A DNA stretch of 64,000 nucleotides from Mimachlamys varia (Eukaryota; Mollusca; Bivalvia; Pectinida; Pectinidae). The DNA is taken from NCBI GenBank assembly GCA_947623455.1, contig OX392532.1:31780792-31844791 (forward strand), read 5' to 3'. Positions within the stretch are counted from its first letter, which is position 1. Each line of letters starts with the position of its first letter. Below the pieces are notes generated by a model. It had not been told where the DNA came from. It made no database searches and saw only the letters and a program-made list of their open reading frames with translations. Shown here piece after piece: positions 51,828 to 62,295 of the stretch. The position numbers and the translations under genes are program-made.

Positions 51828-52112
51828 TTGTCATGGCAACCATCTTAAATATATATGCATAAATTAGGGAAATTTGACCATTTAGTCAATTTTGAGCCAT
51901 TTTTTAAAGTTTTTCTCTTAGAAACTATTGAGCGCATTCTTGAACAAACTTAATATTAAATGAGAATATGTGGGCACTTATACTGTCACATCTTTAGGGG
52001 AAATTAAAGTTTGTTCACGAATGCGCTCTAGGGTTGCTATGTGAAAAACTATGTAAAATTGACCAAATATTTACATTTGCATGTTAAATTTATGCATATT
52101 CGTAGAGGTTAC
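51828..52112. repeat. Imperfect foldback, about 285 bp
   Basis: GAGCGCATTCTTGAACAAAC near 51929 is matched by the inverted GTTTGTTCACGAATGCGCTC near 52010. Outer arms carry TGTCATGGCAACC and GGTTACCATGGCAACC, and both carry TATGCATA words. Probably a decayed palindromic element. Confidence 0.65.
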
Positions 52113-55100
52113 CATGGCAACCACAGCAGAAACAACAAATAAATATTATTACAATTGCATGAGGGATGTAGCCTATACATGAAATAAAATGATTTTAAAG
52201 AGAAACATATTGTGTATAATTTATGATATCCTCATAGTATACATGTATAAGTTTCTTGCTGTCTTTCAGATAAGACAGACATCCGACCAAATAAGATGCA
52301 CAAAAGGAAAAAAGAAGACAAAATTTTGATAATAAAGATTTAATTTCTCAATTGTACTCATTTGAATATAATTGGGAAACAAAGTGAAGGAAGGATATCT
52401 TATATACTATAAATAGCTAAACGTTTTCAATCATGTCTTCAAGTTTAAATTAGCGATTCTACATCCTACAGTGAAGATGTCGATAGTTCCGGAGACAATC
52501 TAGTGCCACAGTACACATCATTCTGACAGAGATGGAGTGGGCCGCGAACAGTTTTACGATTCAAGTTTAATTAGGAAAAGAATGAAAGATAAATGCATTT
52601 TAAATGATATCAGGTGTGCGTGAATTTAAATGCATCTATAATACATTGGCTGCCAATATGAAACAGACAGAGACATCAGTGACATGACAGGCTTATGACG
52701 ATGGATATATGGGGGTGGGGGGGGATGGTGGGGGGAGGGGAATTCCATTGATATGGTGTATTCTAGTGAATGGGCCCTGGAGTGACTTTGATGTACAAAG
52801 CCAGTGTGAATAAATGATTGCCACAGCGACACAGGATAATATTTTCCTGTAATAAATAATTCATAAGGTACAAGTCCTCTACACCTCCAACACATGTGCC
52901 ATATGCCTTTTTATTGCCTCACCCACTGGGAGCTTATACATGTACGGTATGTCAAATGGAAGTTTAAAATCTGTTTTCTTGGGAAATCAACTCGTGAATA
53001 AAGTTCTTCTTTGAATCATGAATGTATGTATTTAAATACATGAATGTAACTTTGTGACATAAAGACAGAATGTGTCAATGAATCTTGCTATAAATATAAA
53101 TAAAGCATTAACTAACTACCAATATATTTCATTTCACATTTCTGTACTGTACAATATTCAAAATATATATATATGTCAATGTGTATCGTATCAGAGAGGG
53201 GCCCATATCTACCGGGTATTCATAATTTGAACAGAACAATTTCACTTAATTATTTTCATACAACTATAATCATGCCAAAAAAATAATACAGATCACTAAT
53301 ATAAAATTGTATTTTTTAAAGCCTGGATATTGTAATATTTACAGGCCATAGCACATATACACTAACTATGACAGGGATGTCCATTTACCATGGTACATAT
53401 TATATCATTCCAGAACCCTAGCAGGTCTCCTGAAAGTGATACAATATTAAAGGGACCAGGCCTAGGCGGTGATGGTCTATGGGTGGCGGTACAGGAGTAT
53501 GTGTGTACTGGGGTGTAAAGATCATCCCAGTTCAGGTGTGATATTGAAATAACTACAATTTCATTTCAACCATGTTCCACACAGTCAGAACTTAAGACAC
53601 CTTAAACCACGATTTTTTCTGCATGGATAAACGTTATTTAACATATAATATTGGTTTACCTATTTACTGCTGTGAATACCAGCTATCAAAGCTAGCCTAT
53701 TCTAATATAACCTAGACTGTGATTTCAAAGATGACCAAGGCAAAATCATTATTATTCATATATATATATATTTAGATTTTTTTTTTACATTTTTGTTCTT
53801 CAAGATTCAAGAACTTCTACGAGTACTTAATTCCAATTCCGGTTCAATGATTGTGAAAATATCAAATTCAAAAAGAAGATTTTTTTTTTGAAAAACAAAA
53901 TAATTTTTGCATCAACTTTTGGAAAATGCAGCAGAAATTGGGCCCTTGATTCCCCATGGAAGATCTATACATAAAGGATTATATATCATATACAATCACA
54001 AAAACCTCATTTTCTGATTTTGCTTATAATTAAAATCATATATATATTTGAAGCTTAGAATATTTTTCCGATCGATTGACCTTTTTCTAATCTAACTATC
54101 AAACTAGATCAAATTAAACCAAATTTTACCTACATGTTTCTGGATATATACGCGAGTTAGCAGGGTTTAATGAATAATAAACACAAATATTATTTCATTT
54201 GGCCTAATTACCAGAAATTACTGCACATTATACATGTATGAAAAGGGTTTTAAATTTGTATGGTACATTTTCAACCTGTTCCATCATGTAGTGAATGAAT
54301 ATTTTATATACCATATTGTAATAGGTAATTGATCAAATTAGCATAAAAATCATTTTAATGCAGGTCTGTCATTGGAGCTATCTTTATATTAGTCAGATGA
54401 ACAGTATCAGTTACATTGTCACAGCTGCTAGACTGTAAACAGCTCTAACATTTAGCCAGTTACACAAGCCCTCAATATGTTGTATAAATCTTAACCAGTC
54501 TTAATTTACACACCACTCATCCATATGTTTCACTTTGCTGTTCTAAACTTAAGTAGCAAGTATTACATACACCCTCCCTATAACTATTCTATCACTGGCT
54601 AAATTTTAGTCATGTACCCTATAATGTCAGCAAATTAACTTTAGCCAGTTTTATATACTATCCTATACATATGTCATGCTGAACTTTTGCTAGTACTATA
54701 CATACCCTCTAGACAGACTAAATTTAGATGCCTATATCACATTATCAGCTATAAACTTTAGCCAGTACTATATATACTTTAGCCAGTATTATTTCTCCTA
54801 AAACTAAACTGTTCTTCAACTAAAACACTATAGTGTTCACTCCTATACGTTACCACTAAAAGAATAGCCCAAAATGAAATACTAGCCTAAATATTAAAGG
54901 ATACAAGCTAGATCCCACGAACCCCCCCCCCCCCCCCCCAAGACAGTGGACACAACATCCTAATATTGACACAGAAAATAAGTTTCAAATCTATTTAATG
55001 ACCGAATGTGAAACAAATTTAAGACACTACCTTTAAAAATATTTTTGAACAAATGTTCAATTACATTGTTTATAAGATTATCATAATTATAAGGTTAAGG

Positions 55101-57755
55101 TTACCACTGGCACTGCGTAAGTTAAAGTTATAGTCATGATTAACAAGAAGAGCAGTCTGCGACATGTAGCCACTATAGTCCTATGTCCGAGAGTAGTAAA
55201 TTATTGTACGGATTAGCGGCAATTCCTTGAATTTCAATATAATTTGTCATAAAAAACATTGCATTTTGCTTGTGCAGAGTAATGCTTAAAAATGTAAATG
55301 TCACAGACTTGAAGAGTTCAACTTTTAAAGGGTAGAAAACATGACTTTCAAAGTACATTTGTATTTGTTTAAAACTGTATTCATACTTGTACAAAGATGC
55401 ATTCGCTGATGCTCTTTAAAATTTTGGAATTACAATTTTCTTTTCAATTCATCGGTATAACTATAAGGATACATCAGTGGGGGAAAAAATGTCATTCAAT
55501 TACTGTCTGCAACCTTCCATAACTTCAGTTTTTGTAAACACACCTGAATCCGCTGTGCGTCCTATATATGTGATAATGACAGGTAGTATAAAGGAATTCT
55601 TCAGCGTACAGGTGTACAACACAGCTGAGGACTTCCAATTGTTGGTTAATGATCAAAGTCATGTAACCAACTCTTTTTTTCTTTACTAAGTGTAAATAAT
55701 AGCCTACACTCAAAAGAACATTTATCATCTTTTTAAATTTTTCAAACGACACAAAGCAATATGTGCAAACTGACAACGTGACAGTGAAGAAGTTGGAAGT
55801 GATGGCCTTTCAACGATATTTGCTCTATGGCGTTTTTCAATGAGACAGTACATACAATAATGTACATGTATAACTTTACTATACTAGTAGCACTTGACAA
55901 AATTAGCCGATATGGTATCAGCTACCTCCTCGAAAGTCGAAAGACACAAGCTATTTATAAATAGTATGCCTACCAAGTCGCAATATCTTTCTGCTATCAT
56001 AGGAAAATATTCATCTTAATCTTATCAGTGCTTAACAAGAAAGAGGGTTATACCTACAGTAAACAAGAGGTACTACAGTAAACATGGGACTTTGAAGGTG
56101 ATAATTCATTCTCCGAGATCGATCAATTCATAAATGATAGGTATACGGTGATACCAGTAAGCAACGTGTCAGACTCCAAAACCATTTTACAACTGAATGA
56201 CCTGCATGTTCGTAATAAATGACCCTGTTCAGATTCGCATAAAAAATGTATGTATTCTTGCATTAATATAAACAAGCTGTAAAGAATATAATTATAGTCA
56301 AAACAATTTCTTTGATAAGATTTAAAACTTGTAATGTCTCATTAATCTGTCATATATTCAAAGTTTGAAATGTTAGAATAAATATAATTAAAAAATGTTT
56401 TATCAAGACTAACATGTCCACATAAGGTTCATCACTGCACCCAATTCATCTCTAGAGACCAGTTAACTGTTCAAAGCCTCAGATATGGATAATCAATATT
56501 AGATAAATTTACCTAAAACTGTTCTGTCATCTATAGAGAATATAAAGTAACAAAAAAATCATAATGGAATTATGGATATCATGATGTAAATTGTAATGTA
56601 ATCTTCTTTAAAAAAAAAATGATTTCATGGAGACTTTTTGTTGAAACTATGTCTCCCTTATTCAACTAATATGCACTATTTACTTTGATTTTATAACCTT
56701 CGTCCTAGAAGTAAGGGTACATGACCTACGGTACGAGTTGAAGTGCACTGCACATCTTCTGCAGGTGAATAATATATATATATATTCATTCAAATGGAAG
56801 ACATAATTATTATGATAATACTATGGGAAAAAAACCCATTCACTCCCTATCTCTGAACTAGGATGATTTTTGGGCTAATTTATCAATCATTACATCAAGT
56901 CTTCACAATGACAGACACCTGTGTGTCATTATCATACAATCTTATTTGAACCAAGAATGACGGATCACCTAGACTAGCTATCAATCACTGTACCATCTTT
57001 TTTGTCTGTTTCAAAACTTGACAAGTCATCGATTATAGATCATAAAATCAAGATTTCTTCAAGTGTACCCTTTTATCTTTAGATAAATAATTTTTTATCA
57101 TATAAAATTAAACGATATTAATTCCAAGTCATGCAAAACCCATCAATTTACACAAAAAAAAGGGAATTTTACATACAACCTTTACAAGTAATAAGTATTT
57201 CATATGAACCACAATTGCAATAGAACATAGCCAGTACTATATATGCTAAAACATATTTGGTTTCTATATCTTTTATCGTCCAGCCCTAGTTTGGTTCATT
57301 GTCCACCCCTAGTTCGGTTCATTATAAGTCTGTGATTATATATATGCTTATCAGTGTTCATGTTCATAAATAAATATATATCCATATTTGTAATAAAACA
57401 ACAAATAAAAAAATGTTATGGTAAACATTGTGTAGCTTTGTACAAGTTTATTTTAGCCTGTCCTATACAGTTATACGTTTAAAGTCTAAATAAACATAAT
57501 ATGTGTTGTCTATTGTAATGGACAAGCTATAGATGTATTTCATTATTTAAAAAAAAAAAAAACAGAAATATAAAGTAATCATTGTAAGTGTTTATATATA
57601 TATGTAATGACTCTATTCAAAACGACTTATAGCATGATTCGTGAAGTAGCTGTCATGAACACTGTACCTAAGCTAGCTGCTTTACTGTCAGCATACCATC
57701 ACACGTGTATACAGACGGTCCAGACATAATCATTATTTCATACGGGCCCCGTGCC

Positions 57756-57763
57756 ATGCAAAT
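57756..57763 (+). promoter_or_regulatory. Octamer (POU-type) motif in intron 1 near the promoter
   Basis: A perfect ATGCAAAT, about 245 bp downstream of exon 1. POU factors bind this word in many animals. Chance occurrence is likely in AT-rich DNA. Confidence 0.2.
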
Positions 57764-58006
57764 TTCCCTCCTGATAAATTCGTGTGTATTTTGTAAACAA
57801 ATGGGTTTATACGGGGTTTTCAACACATTTTTATAGCAAAATCGCCAGTTAATTACTAAAAAATACGTTAAATAGTATCTACATTAACACTTCGTGTTGA
57901 TATGACTGACAAAATGTTAACATGACAAGAAACAACTACAACGGTTTCTCAACCGATCATTGATCGTGAATATGAAGTCGGGATTCTGCGGTGAAATTTC
58001 ACTTAC

Positions 58007-58064
58007 CATGGAGCAATCCCAACAGAAATATCGCACCGATTCGATCTCTCCACGGCATTTTCAT
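58007..58064 (-). CDS. TMEM132-like exon 1: start codon and signal peptide
   Basis: The exon encodes MKMPWRDRIGAIFLLGLLH plus the first base of a Gly codon. It ends at CATG|GTAAGT, a perfect donor (GT at 58006-58005). Joined to exon 2 the next residues are GLAES. This gives a classic signal peptide: a basic n-region (K, R, R), a hydrophobic core from about residue 10 to 18, and a plausible cleavage after Ala22. The start was chosen because it is the first ATG in this frame next to the hydrophobic stretch. A second in-frame Met at residue 3 is possible. The phase (1) matches the exon 2 acceptor exactly. A short signal-peptide exon followed by a long intron and a large exon 2 is the usual TMEM132 gene structure. 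Confidence 0.82.
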
Positions 58065-58203
58065 GGCCGGAGTAGATAAAGAAATGTTGTTCCTACATCG
58101 AATCCACTTTTAAAACTCCAAATGTAACGAATTATGTCCACGAGCACCGTCAACATACATAAGCCTGTTGCTGGTGCAATTTCAGCCCATCTTCGTCTAC
58201 CAT
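58061..58203 (-). other. 5' leader with three upstream ORFs
   Basis: If transcription starts near 58213, the leader carries three upstream ATGs. The first is at 58203 (17 codons plus TGA, ending 58150). The second is at 58160 (16 codons plus TAA, ending 58110). The third is at 58156 (31 codons plus TGA at 58063-58061), and its stop overlaps the main ATG at 58064-58062. The last one would make ribosomes terminate one base past the main start A, so it should strongly limit main-frame translation. All depends on the true 5' end, which is not visible. Confidence 0.4.
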
Positions 58204-58235
58204 TATTGAAGAGTTCAGACAAGTAGTGCGTAAGA

Positions 58236-58244
58236 CTTTATATA
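58236..58244 (-). promoter_or_regulatory. TATA-like box upstream of the TMEM132-like gene
   Basis: TATATAAAG on the minus strand, followed about 30 nt downstream by CTGAACTC near 58213-58206, a reasonable initiation region. The leader from there to the start codon would be about 150 nt. AT-rich DNA gives many chance TATA matches; the position relative to exon 1 is the main support. Confidence 0.4.
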
Positions 58245-59239
58245 TTCATGCGCAAGTGTGATATGTACGTTTCCATTGTAAATACGGCGTAACAACATAA
58301 ATTAACACCTGATTTATTATAAACTCGTTAATTAAACCAGTCTGAATAATTAAAACCATACAACGAATACTCTGCCAAGATTGATATTTTGCGAATAGCG
58401 AACTACATTTTCTCCTGACCTAGATTCTAATGTGTATTAGTGGGTGTGCGAAGGCTTGTGTATTGCAAAATGAGGTCAAACTAGCCCATCAAAGTTTGGT
58501 ACACTTCACGTTTTGTGAAAGGTCATATATCCAGTAAAGCTTAAGTTTGTGATCAACAGTGTAATTCAATATATGAGTTTCGCTATAAAACTTTTAATTA
58601 AGTTGGTTGTATCATTTGAAATATTCCAATCAAGAAGAAAAGAGACGATCAAGGACATTAGGCCTTGATATTAATTCGCAATTCTTCTTAAATATACCTA
58701 GTTTATTTTATCTTTAAGAAAAACGTGTTTATTGGTATACAAATTATTTTTAAATTAAATTTTTTATTGCATATTACAACCAAATAACATATATAGGCTT
58801 ATTATATGTGGATCGAACTGCAAATAATAAAACCAAACATTCAAACATACTGTAGGCCTACATGTATATCAAAGACATGCATAGACATCTAGGTCTATAT
58901 ATAGTATTGAACAAACTTAAGCACCTTTCAAGCCTGCACCCCTTCCTCATTTCAAAAGGCGCAAAAGTTGCGGTCCTATATATGTGATATAATTATATAG
59001 ATTTTGTATGTATCGGAAAAAAACTAATGCAGTGTATATATTTCCCGAAAAAAAAGGTTTTCTCATGTTGGCGTTTTAAGTTAAATGAAAATTAAATGAA
59101 TCTCGTCTTTTAGTATGTTCCAACCTTTACAAATATTCTATTCTTGATTCATAGAAAATAGAATACAAAAGGATGGGACACAAATTGATCTAAACATATT
59201 TATTACCCCAAAGCTGAGTAGAAGATTAGGCACAAGTTG

Positions 59240-59545
59240 AAAACTACCCACCGTTGTAGGCTACGGCGGGTCACTTTTTCACGGGACGAATTACGGAAAA
59301 TCGAATGGGGTCATTTTTCTACAGATTGCCGTGTAAGATTTCTACTGTTAAATAACGACCCCGGGTAACTTTTGCACTTAGAATAATGACCCGGGTGGTA
59401 TTTTATTGTCGGGTCACTTTTTCACGTTACACTGAAAAAGCCTTATATTTTCACGGCAAAATCTTATATTTTCACGGCAAAATCTTATATTTTCACTGCT
59501 CATCACTGCAGTGAAAATATAAGTTTTATCAGTTTGATAATTTTC
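59240..59545. repeat. MITE-like region with 21-bp repeats and a 16-bp stem hairpin
   Basis: GGGTCACTTTTTCACG occurs twice (about 59268 and 59411). CTTATATTTTCACGGCAAAAT repeats at 59442, 59463 and 59484 (period 21). The last copy forms a perfect 16-bp stem (59484-59499 with 59508-59523) around an 8-nt loop. Confidence 0.7.
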
Positions 59546-60234
59546 TATATTTCACTGGCAAAAATGTAATAAAGATATTTGCATGATAACATTTAACAAG
59601 GCATATGATACATTTTTACAATGAATAATAGTTTACTTTTAAAAAAACCTGTTGCTGGATTTGATGAAAAGTTGCACGTGTCTGAGCACCTCTGTATTTG
59701 TATCTACGGACAGAGGTCCGTTGCTAATTTAAATAAGATTAAATCTAGTTCTAAATTAACTGGATAAATATTCAATAAATTTATGGTATGAAAAAGTGTA
59801 ACTCGTGCTGTATTTAAAAGTTTGCATTCTAAGAAAAAGACACGAATCACCACGACTTATCAATGTCCTCTCACATTACAAGTACAATTAATGACCCAGT
59901 AATGCTTAGTGCATAATAACATAATCTATTTTACAGAGTATAAGAAAAGAAAACAAAAAAATTGGAAAAAGGGGTCAAAAATTAGAAAGAAATTGAAAGG
60001 ATAAACTGACAGAAGAAATAAATGTAGGGTCAGAAGTAGCCATTGGTCAATAGCTAGGCAGACGACACTATGAATTACATATAAACTCTATTTAGCATAA
60101 CCGTATATGAACAATACTGCTTACAAATACCTCAAGTAAGTTCATTTACGGTCATGCAAATCTTAAGAATTATCCTATTTACAATAGGCGTTCGTATGTA
60201 CCATGCTAAATTTCTAAACAAGAAACTACTTATA

Positions 60235-60606
60235 GGCCCAATATACTTAACTTCAGGGAAATTTTCGTGATTCTGAAAAATTCTGAAAAAAATCCAGTTG
60301 ATAACCATGCAAAAATAAGCCTAAAACGAAGTAAACCTGAGCGGTAACTAACAAGAAAAAATCCAAAGAATTGAAAATAATTCAGGTGGGGCCCACTTCA
60401 ACAACAAACCGAAGGTAGAAGACGGTTCGAAATGGACGCGTGTTTACAAATAGTGTGTTTCAACTGCTGCTGTATACCGATAACCGTGAAAGAATTCATC
60501 CTGAATATTGCTGATACCAGTTAATCTAAACTAAATCTATAAATATAATAAGTTATTAGACTTGATATTCGCTTCAAGTTTTGCCGAAAGTTACGTATAT
60601 TGGGCC
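60235..60606. mobile_element. MITE with GGCCCAATATAC..AACTTC inverted ends
   Basis: GGCCCAATATACTTAACTTC at the left faces GAAAGTTACGTATATTGGGCC at the right, 372 bp apart, with no ORF between. Related ends occur at 1-27 and near 62269. Confidence 0.75.
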
Positions 60607-60636
60607 TTTAAAACACCATATGTATACAATGGTTAA

Positions 60637-60869
60637 TACTGTGAATCACTTATGTTTCGCGATGTTTTTATTTTTGCGTTAATTCGTGAGTAGGTTCAAT
60701 CGCGAATTCAAATCCCTCGCGATCATTTCTATGTTTAGAGGTGCCCGCGTTTATTCTATCGTCATCGTCACTTCTAGGTAGACGTTCCCAAAGTTATATA
60801 TCCGCGAATATTTCTGAAAAAGTAAGCTCGCGAAATAAAATATTCGCGAAATCAAAGTGATTTACAGTA
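60637..60869. mobile_element. MITE with CTGTGAATCACTTATGTTTCG ends
   Basis: ACTGTGAATCACTTATGTTT at the left faces TCAAAGTGATTTACAGT at the right, each next to TCGCGAA words. The repeated TTCGCGA words inside are typical of this element. Probably Tc1/mariner-like with TA insertion sites. Confidence 0.72.
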
Positions 60870-61565
60870 ACTAAGTTGAAAATGCACTTCTTCCATAACG
60901 TAAGCGTATTGAAGAGCAATATTTTAAGCAGGTTGGTTTTGCGTCCTCCATTTCGTATCCACATTGACAAGACGGGTTGTCATTGCAGTTAGATTGGTGC
61001 GGAATACATCCTATTTATATATATTTGAAGATTACTGACACTATTTCGTAACGACAATGTAAAATTTTAGCATTCCTCTCTACATAATTATACGGTTTAA
61101 AGTATTTTTTCTTTTCATGGGAAAATTTCATGGTATAATTGAACTTTTAAGCTGTTTCGGAGAAGTATTCCATAGATTGCATATATGAAAGGTGAGGAAA
61201 ATCATATTTATCTCTCTGATACTCAATTTAGCACCCAGAGATATATACGCGTAATAACAATGGCCCTATAACTGAACCCTGTGGTTATCCAGCTTTGAGA
61301 AATCTTTCAGAAGCTGAACAATTTTTCAGAACAGGTAATTGTTTTCTTTCAAGAAGACAGTTTCAGACCATTTCAACCCCATGCTTTGGCCAGTTTTATC
61401 AATATTCATTAAGCTATGAATGGAAATCATTTCAGAAGCCAAGGGGGGAATCTTAGGAACTTTACTTCACGTCTGTATTAATTTCCTATGAAGAACAGTT
61501 AAACACAGGAATCTGGGAACTACATGTAATTTTGTTACAGCTAATTTTGGACCTAAGCTACACTA

Positions 61566-61661
61566 TTTAAAGTAATTTTACACTTCTTTAGGGTTTAGTC
61601 CCTCCTCTCAATGGTCATAGCCTTGACCATTGAGGGGACAGAAGTGTAAAATTACTCTAAA
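61566..61661. repeat. Hairpin, 96 bp
   Basis: AGTAATTTTACACTTCT with CTCTCAATGGTCA pairs with TGACCATTGAGGGGACAG and AAGTGTAAAATTACT. A roughly 10-nt bulge (TTAGGGTTTA) lies on the left arm and the loop is about 5 nt. Confidence 0.75.
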
Positions 61662-61725
61662 CACCTTGGTTTATGTCCAAAACTATCTGTAACAAATCCT
61701 CTGGTCCCTGTGCGTTTAAACGAAG

Positions 61726-61926
61726 CTATAAAGCAATATTTGAATGAATTACATTTTCTATAGAAAAATCAGGTTTCGCAAAGTCTTGGACATCTTTTAC
61801 ACGAACTTCTTTTAGAAATAGCATTGTTTTTTTTAAAAAAGTCGTTGTAATATTGTTCACCTTGTGAAGAGCGGAGAGCCAATCATTCGTCCTTTTCTTC
61901 TCCAGACGACAGACAAAATAGTTCAT
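61726..61926 (-). CDS. Unrecognised ORF, possible first exon of a divergent gene
   Basis: A 66-residue frame beginning MNYFVCRLEKKRTNDWLSAL. A donor-like CACAAG|GTGAAC follows residue 22, so only the first 22 residues might be coding. It begins 130-200 bp from the likely plus-strand first exon, next to promoter-like motifs. Its N-terminal 22 residues look protein-like (charged, with W and L spacing). The rest is AT-rich and less convincing. No family recognised. Confidence 0.25.
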   Translation of the reverse strand: MNYFVCRLEKKRTNDWLSALHKVNNITTTFLKKTMLFLKEVRVKDVQDFAKPDFSIENVIHSNIAL

Positions 61927-62055
61927 TTATTTTGACACGCCACCAAAATGATGAGAAAATTGCCAAAAAAAAACCCCCTAGAGCATGAAGTTGAACACAT
62001 TTTCAACAACCATATTTTTCGTTTCGCTGTCTTCTTAGCTGGTGTTTATTGTTTT

Positions 62056-62100
62056 GGCGGGAAACAATGTAACGTCAATTGTTACGTCGATTTTACGTCA
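62056..62100. promoter_or_regulatory. Putative divergent promoter: E2F-like and CRE-like motifs
   Basis: GGCGGGAAA at 62056-62064 is a good E2F-type site. Within the next 36 bp there are AACGTCAA (62071), TTACGTCG (62082) and TTACGTCA (62093), the last a CREB/ATF-type site. Such clustering is unlike the surrounding AT-rich DNA. Confidence 0.4.
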
Positions 62101-62152
62101 TATCCGGATCAAGAGGTTTCGTGCTGAAGAGAGTTTACAGGCTTTCTGAAAG
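62101..62152 (+). other. Possible plus-strand non-coding first exon
   Basis: Sequence downstream of the E2F/CRE cluster ends GCTTTCTGAAAG|GTGAGATT, a good 5' splice site. There is no ATG between the cluster and the donor, which fits a 5'-UTR exon of a gene continuing past the right edge. The exact start is unknown. Confidence 0.35.
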
Positions 62153-62261
62153 GTGAGATTATTTATTTTCATGACAATAAGCTTTGATGTTCTAAAACTA
62201 AAAAGGCAAAATACTGACTGCACGAAACAATTATGTTGATTTCGATATCAGTAAACGATTG

Positions 62262-62295
62262 CTTTAAAGGCCCAATATAGGTAACTTCAGGAATA
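62262..62295. mobile_element. Left end of a GGCCCAATATAC-type element
   Basis: AAAGGCCCAATATAGGTAAC followed by TTCAGGAATATTTTG. The matching right end was not found, so the element may be broken or different inside. Confidence 0.5.

Larger units (their letters stand above)
49937..58006 (-). other. Intron 1 of the TMEM132-like gene (no other gene seen)
   Basis: 8.07 kb, AT-rich. It holds simple repeats (G-rich runs at 50390-50404 and 52707-52742, a C run at 54923-54939, several TA runs), a foldback at 51828-52112, an 86-bp dispersed repeat at 51597-51682, and a degenerate tandem region with TTAGCCAGT words at about 54430-54800. The short ORFs here (50531-50755 minus, 52626-52895 minus, 55173-55394 minus, 55477-55689 plus) match no family I know and have no coding look. 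Confidence 0.75.
7445..58213 (-). other. TMEM132-family gene, 5' part (exons 1-4, incomplete)
   Basis: Four exons join in frame into a 421-residue partial protein: signal peptide, conserved TMEM132 N-terminal region, and the start of the following extracellular part. The family comprises type I membrane proteins expressed in nervous tissue. They have been described as having a cohesin-like and several bacterial-Ig-like (BIG2) extracellular domains, one transmembrane helix and a short cytoplasmic tail (established knowledge). Exon sizes here are 58 (coding part), 853, 150 and 202 nt, and running phases are 1, 2, 2 and 0, with no stop in the joined frame. The stops that end each raw ORF fall within the intron just past each donor. 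The remaining domains and the transmembrane helix are absent, so the gene runs past the left edge. The paralogue (A to E in vertebrates) cannot be assigned, because invertebrates usually have a single or few family members. Family assignment is confident; the exact start site is inferred. Confidence 0.88.
58245..61725. other. Intergenic stretch between the TMEM132-like promoter and the next ORF
   Basis: No protein I can recognise. It holds the MITE-like elements and hairpins listed separately, and AT-rich sequence otherwise. Confidence 0.6.
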
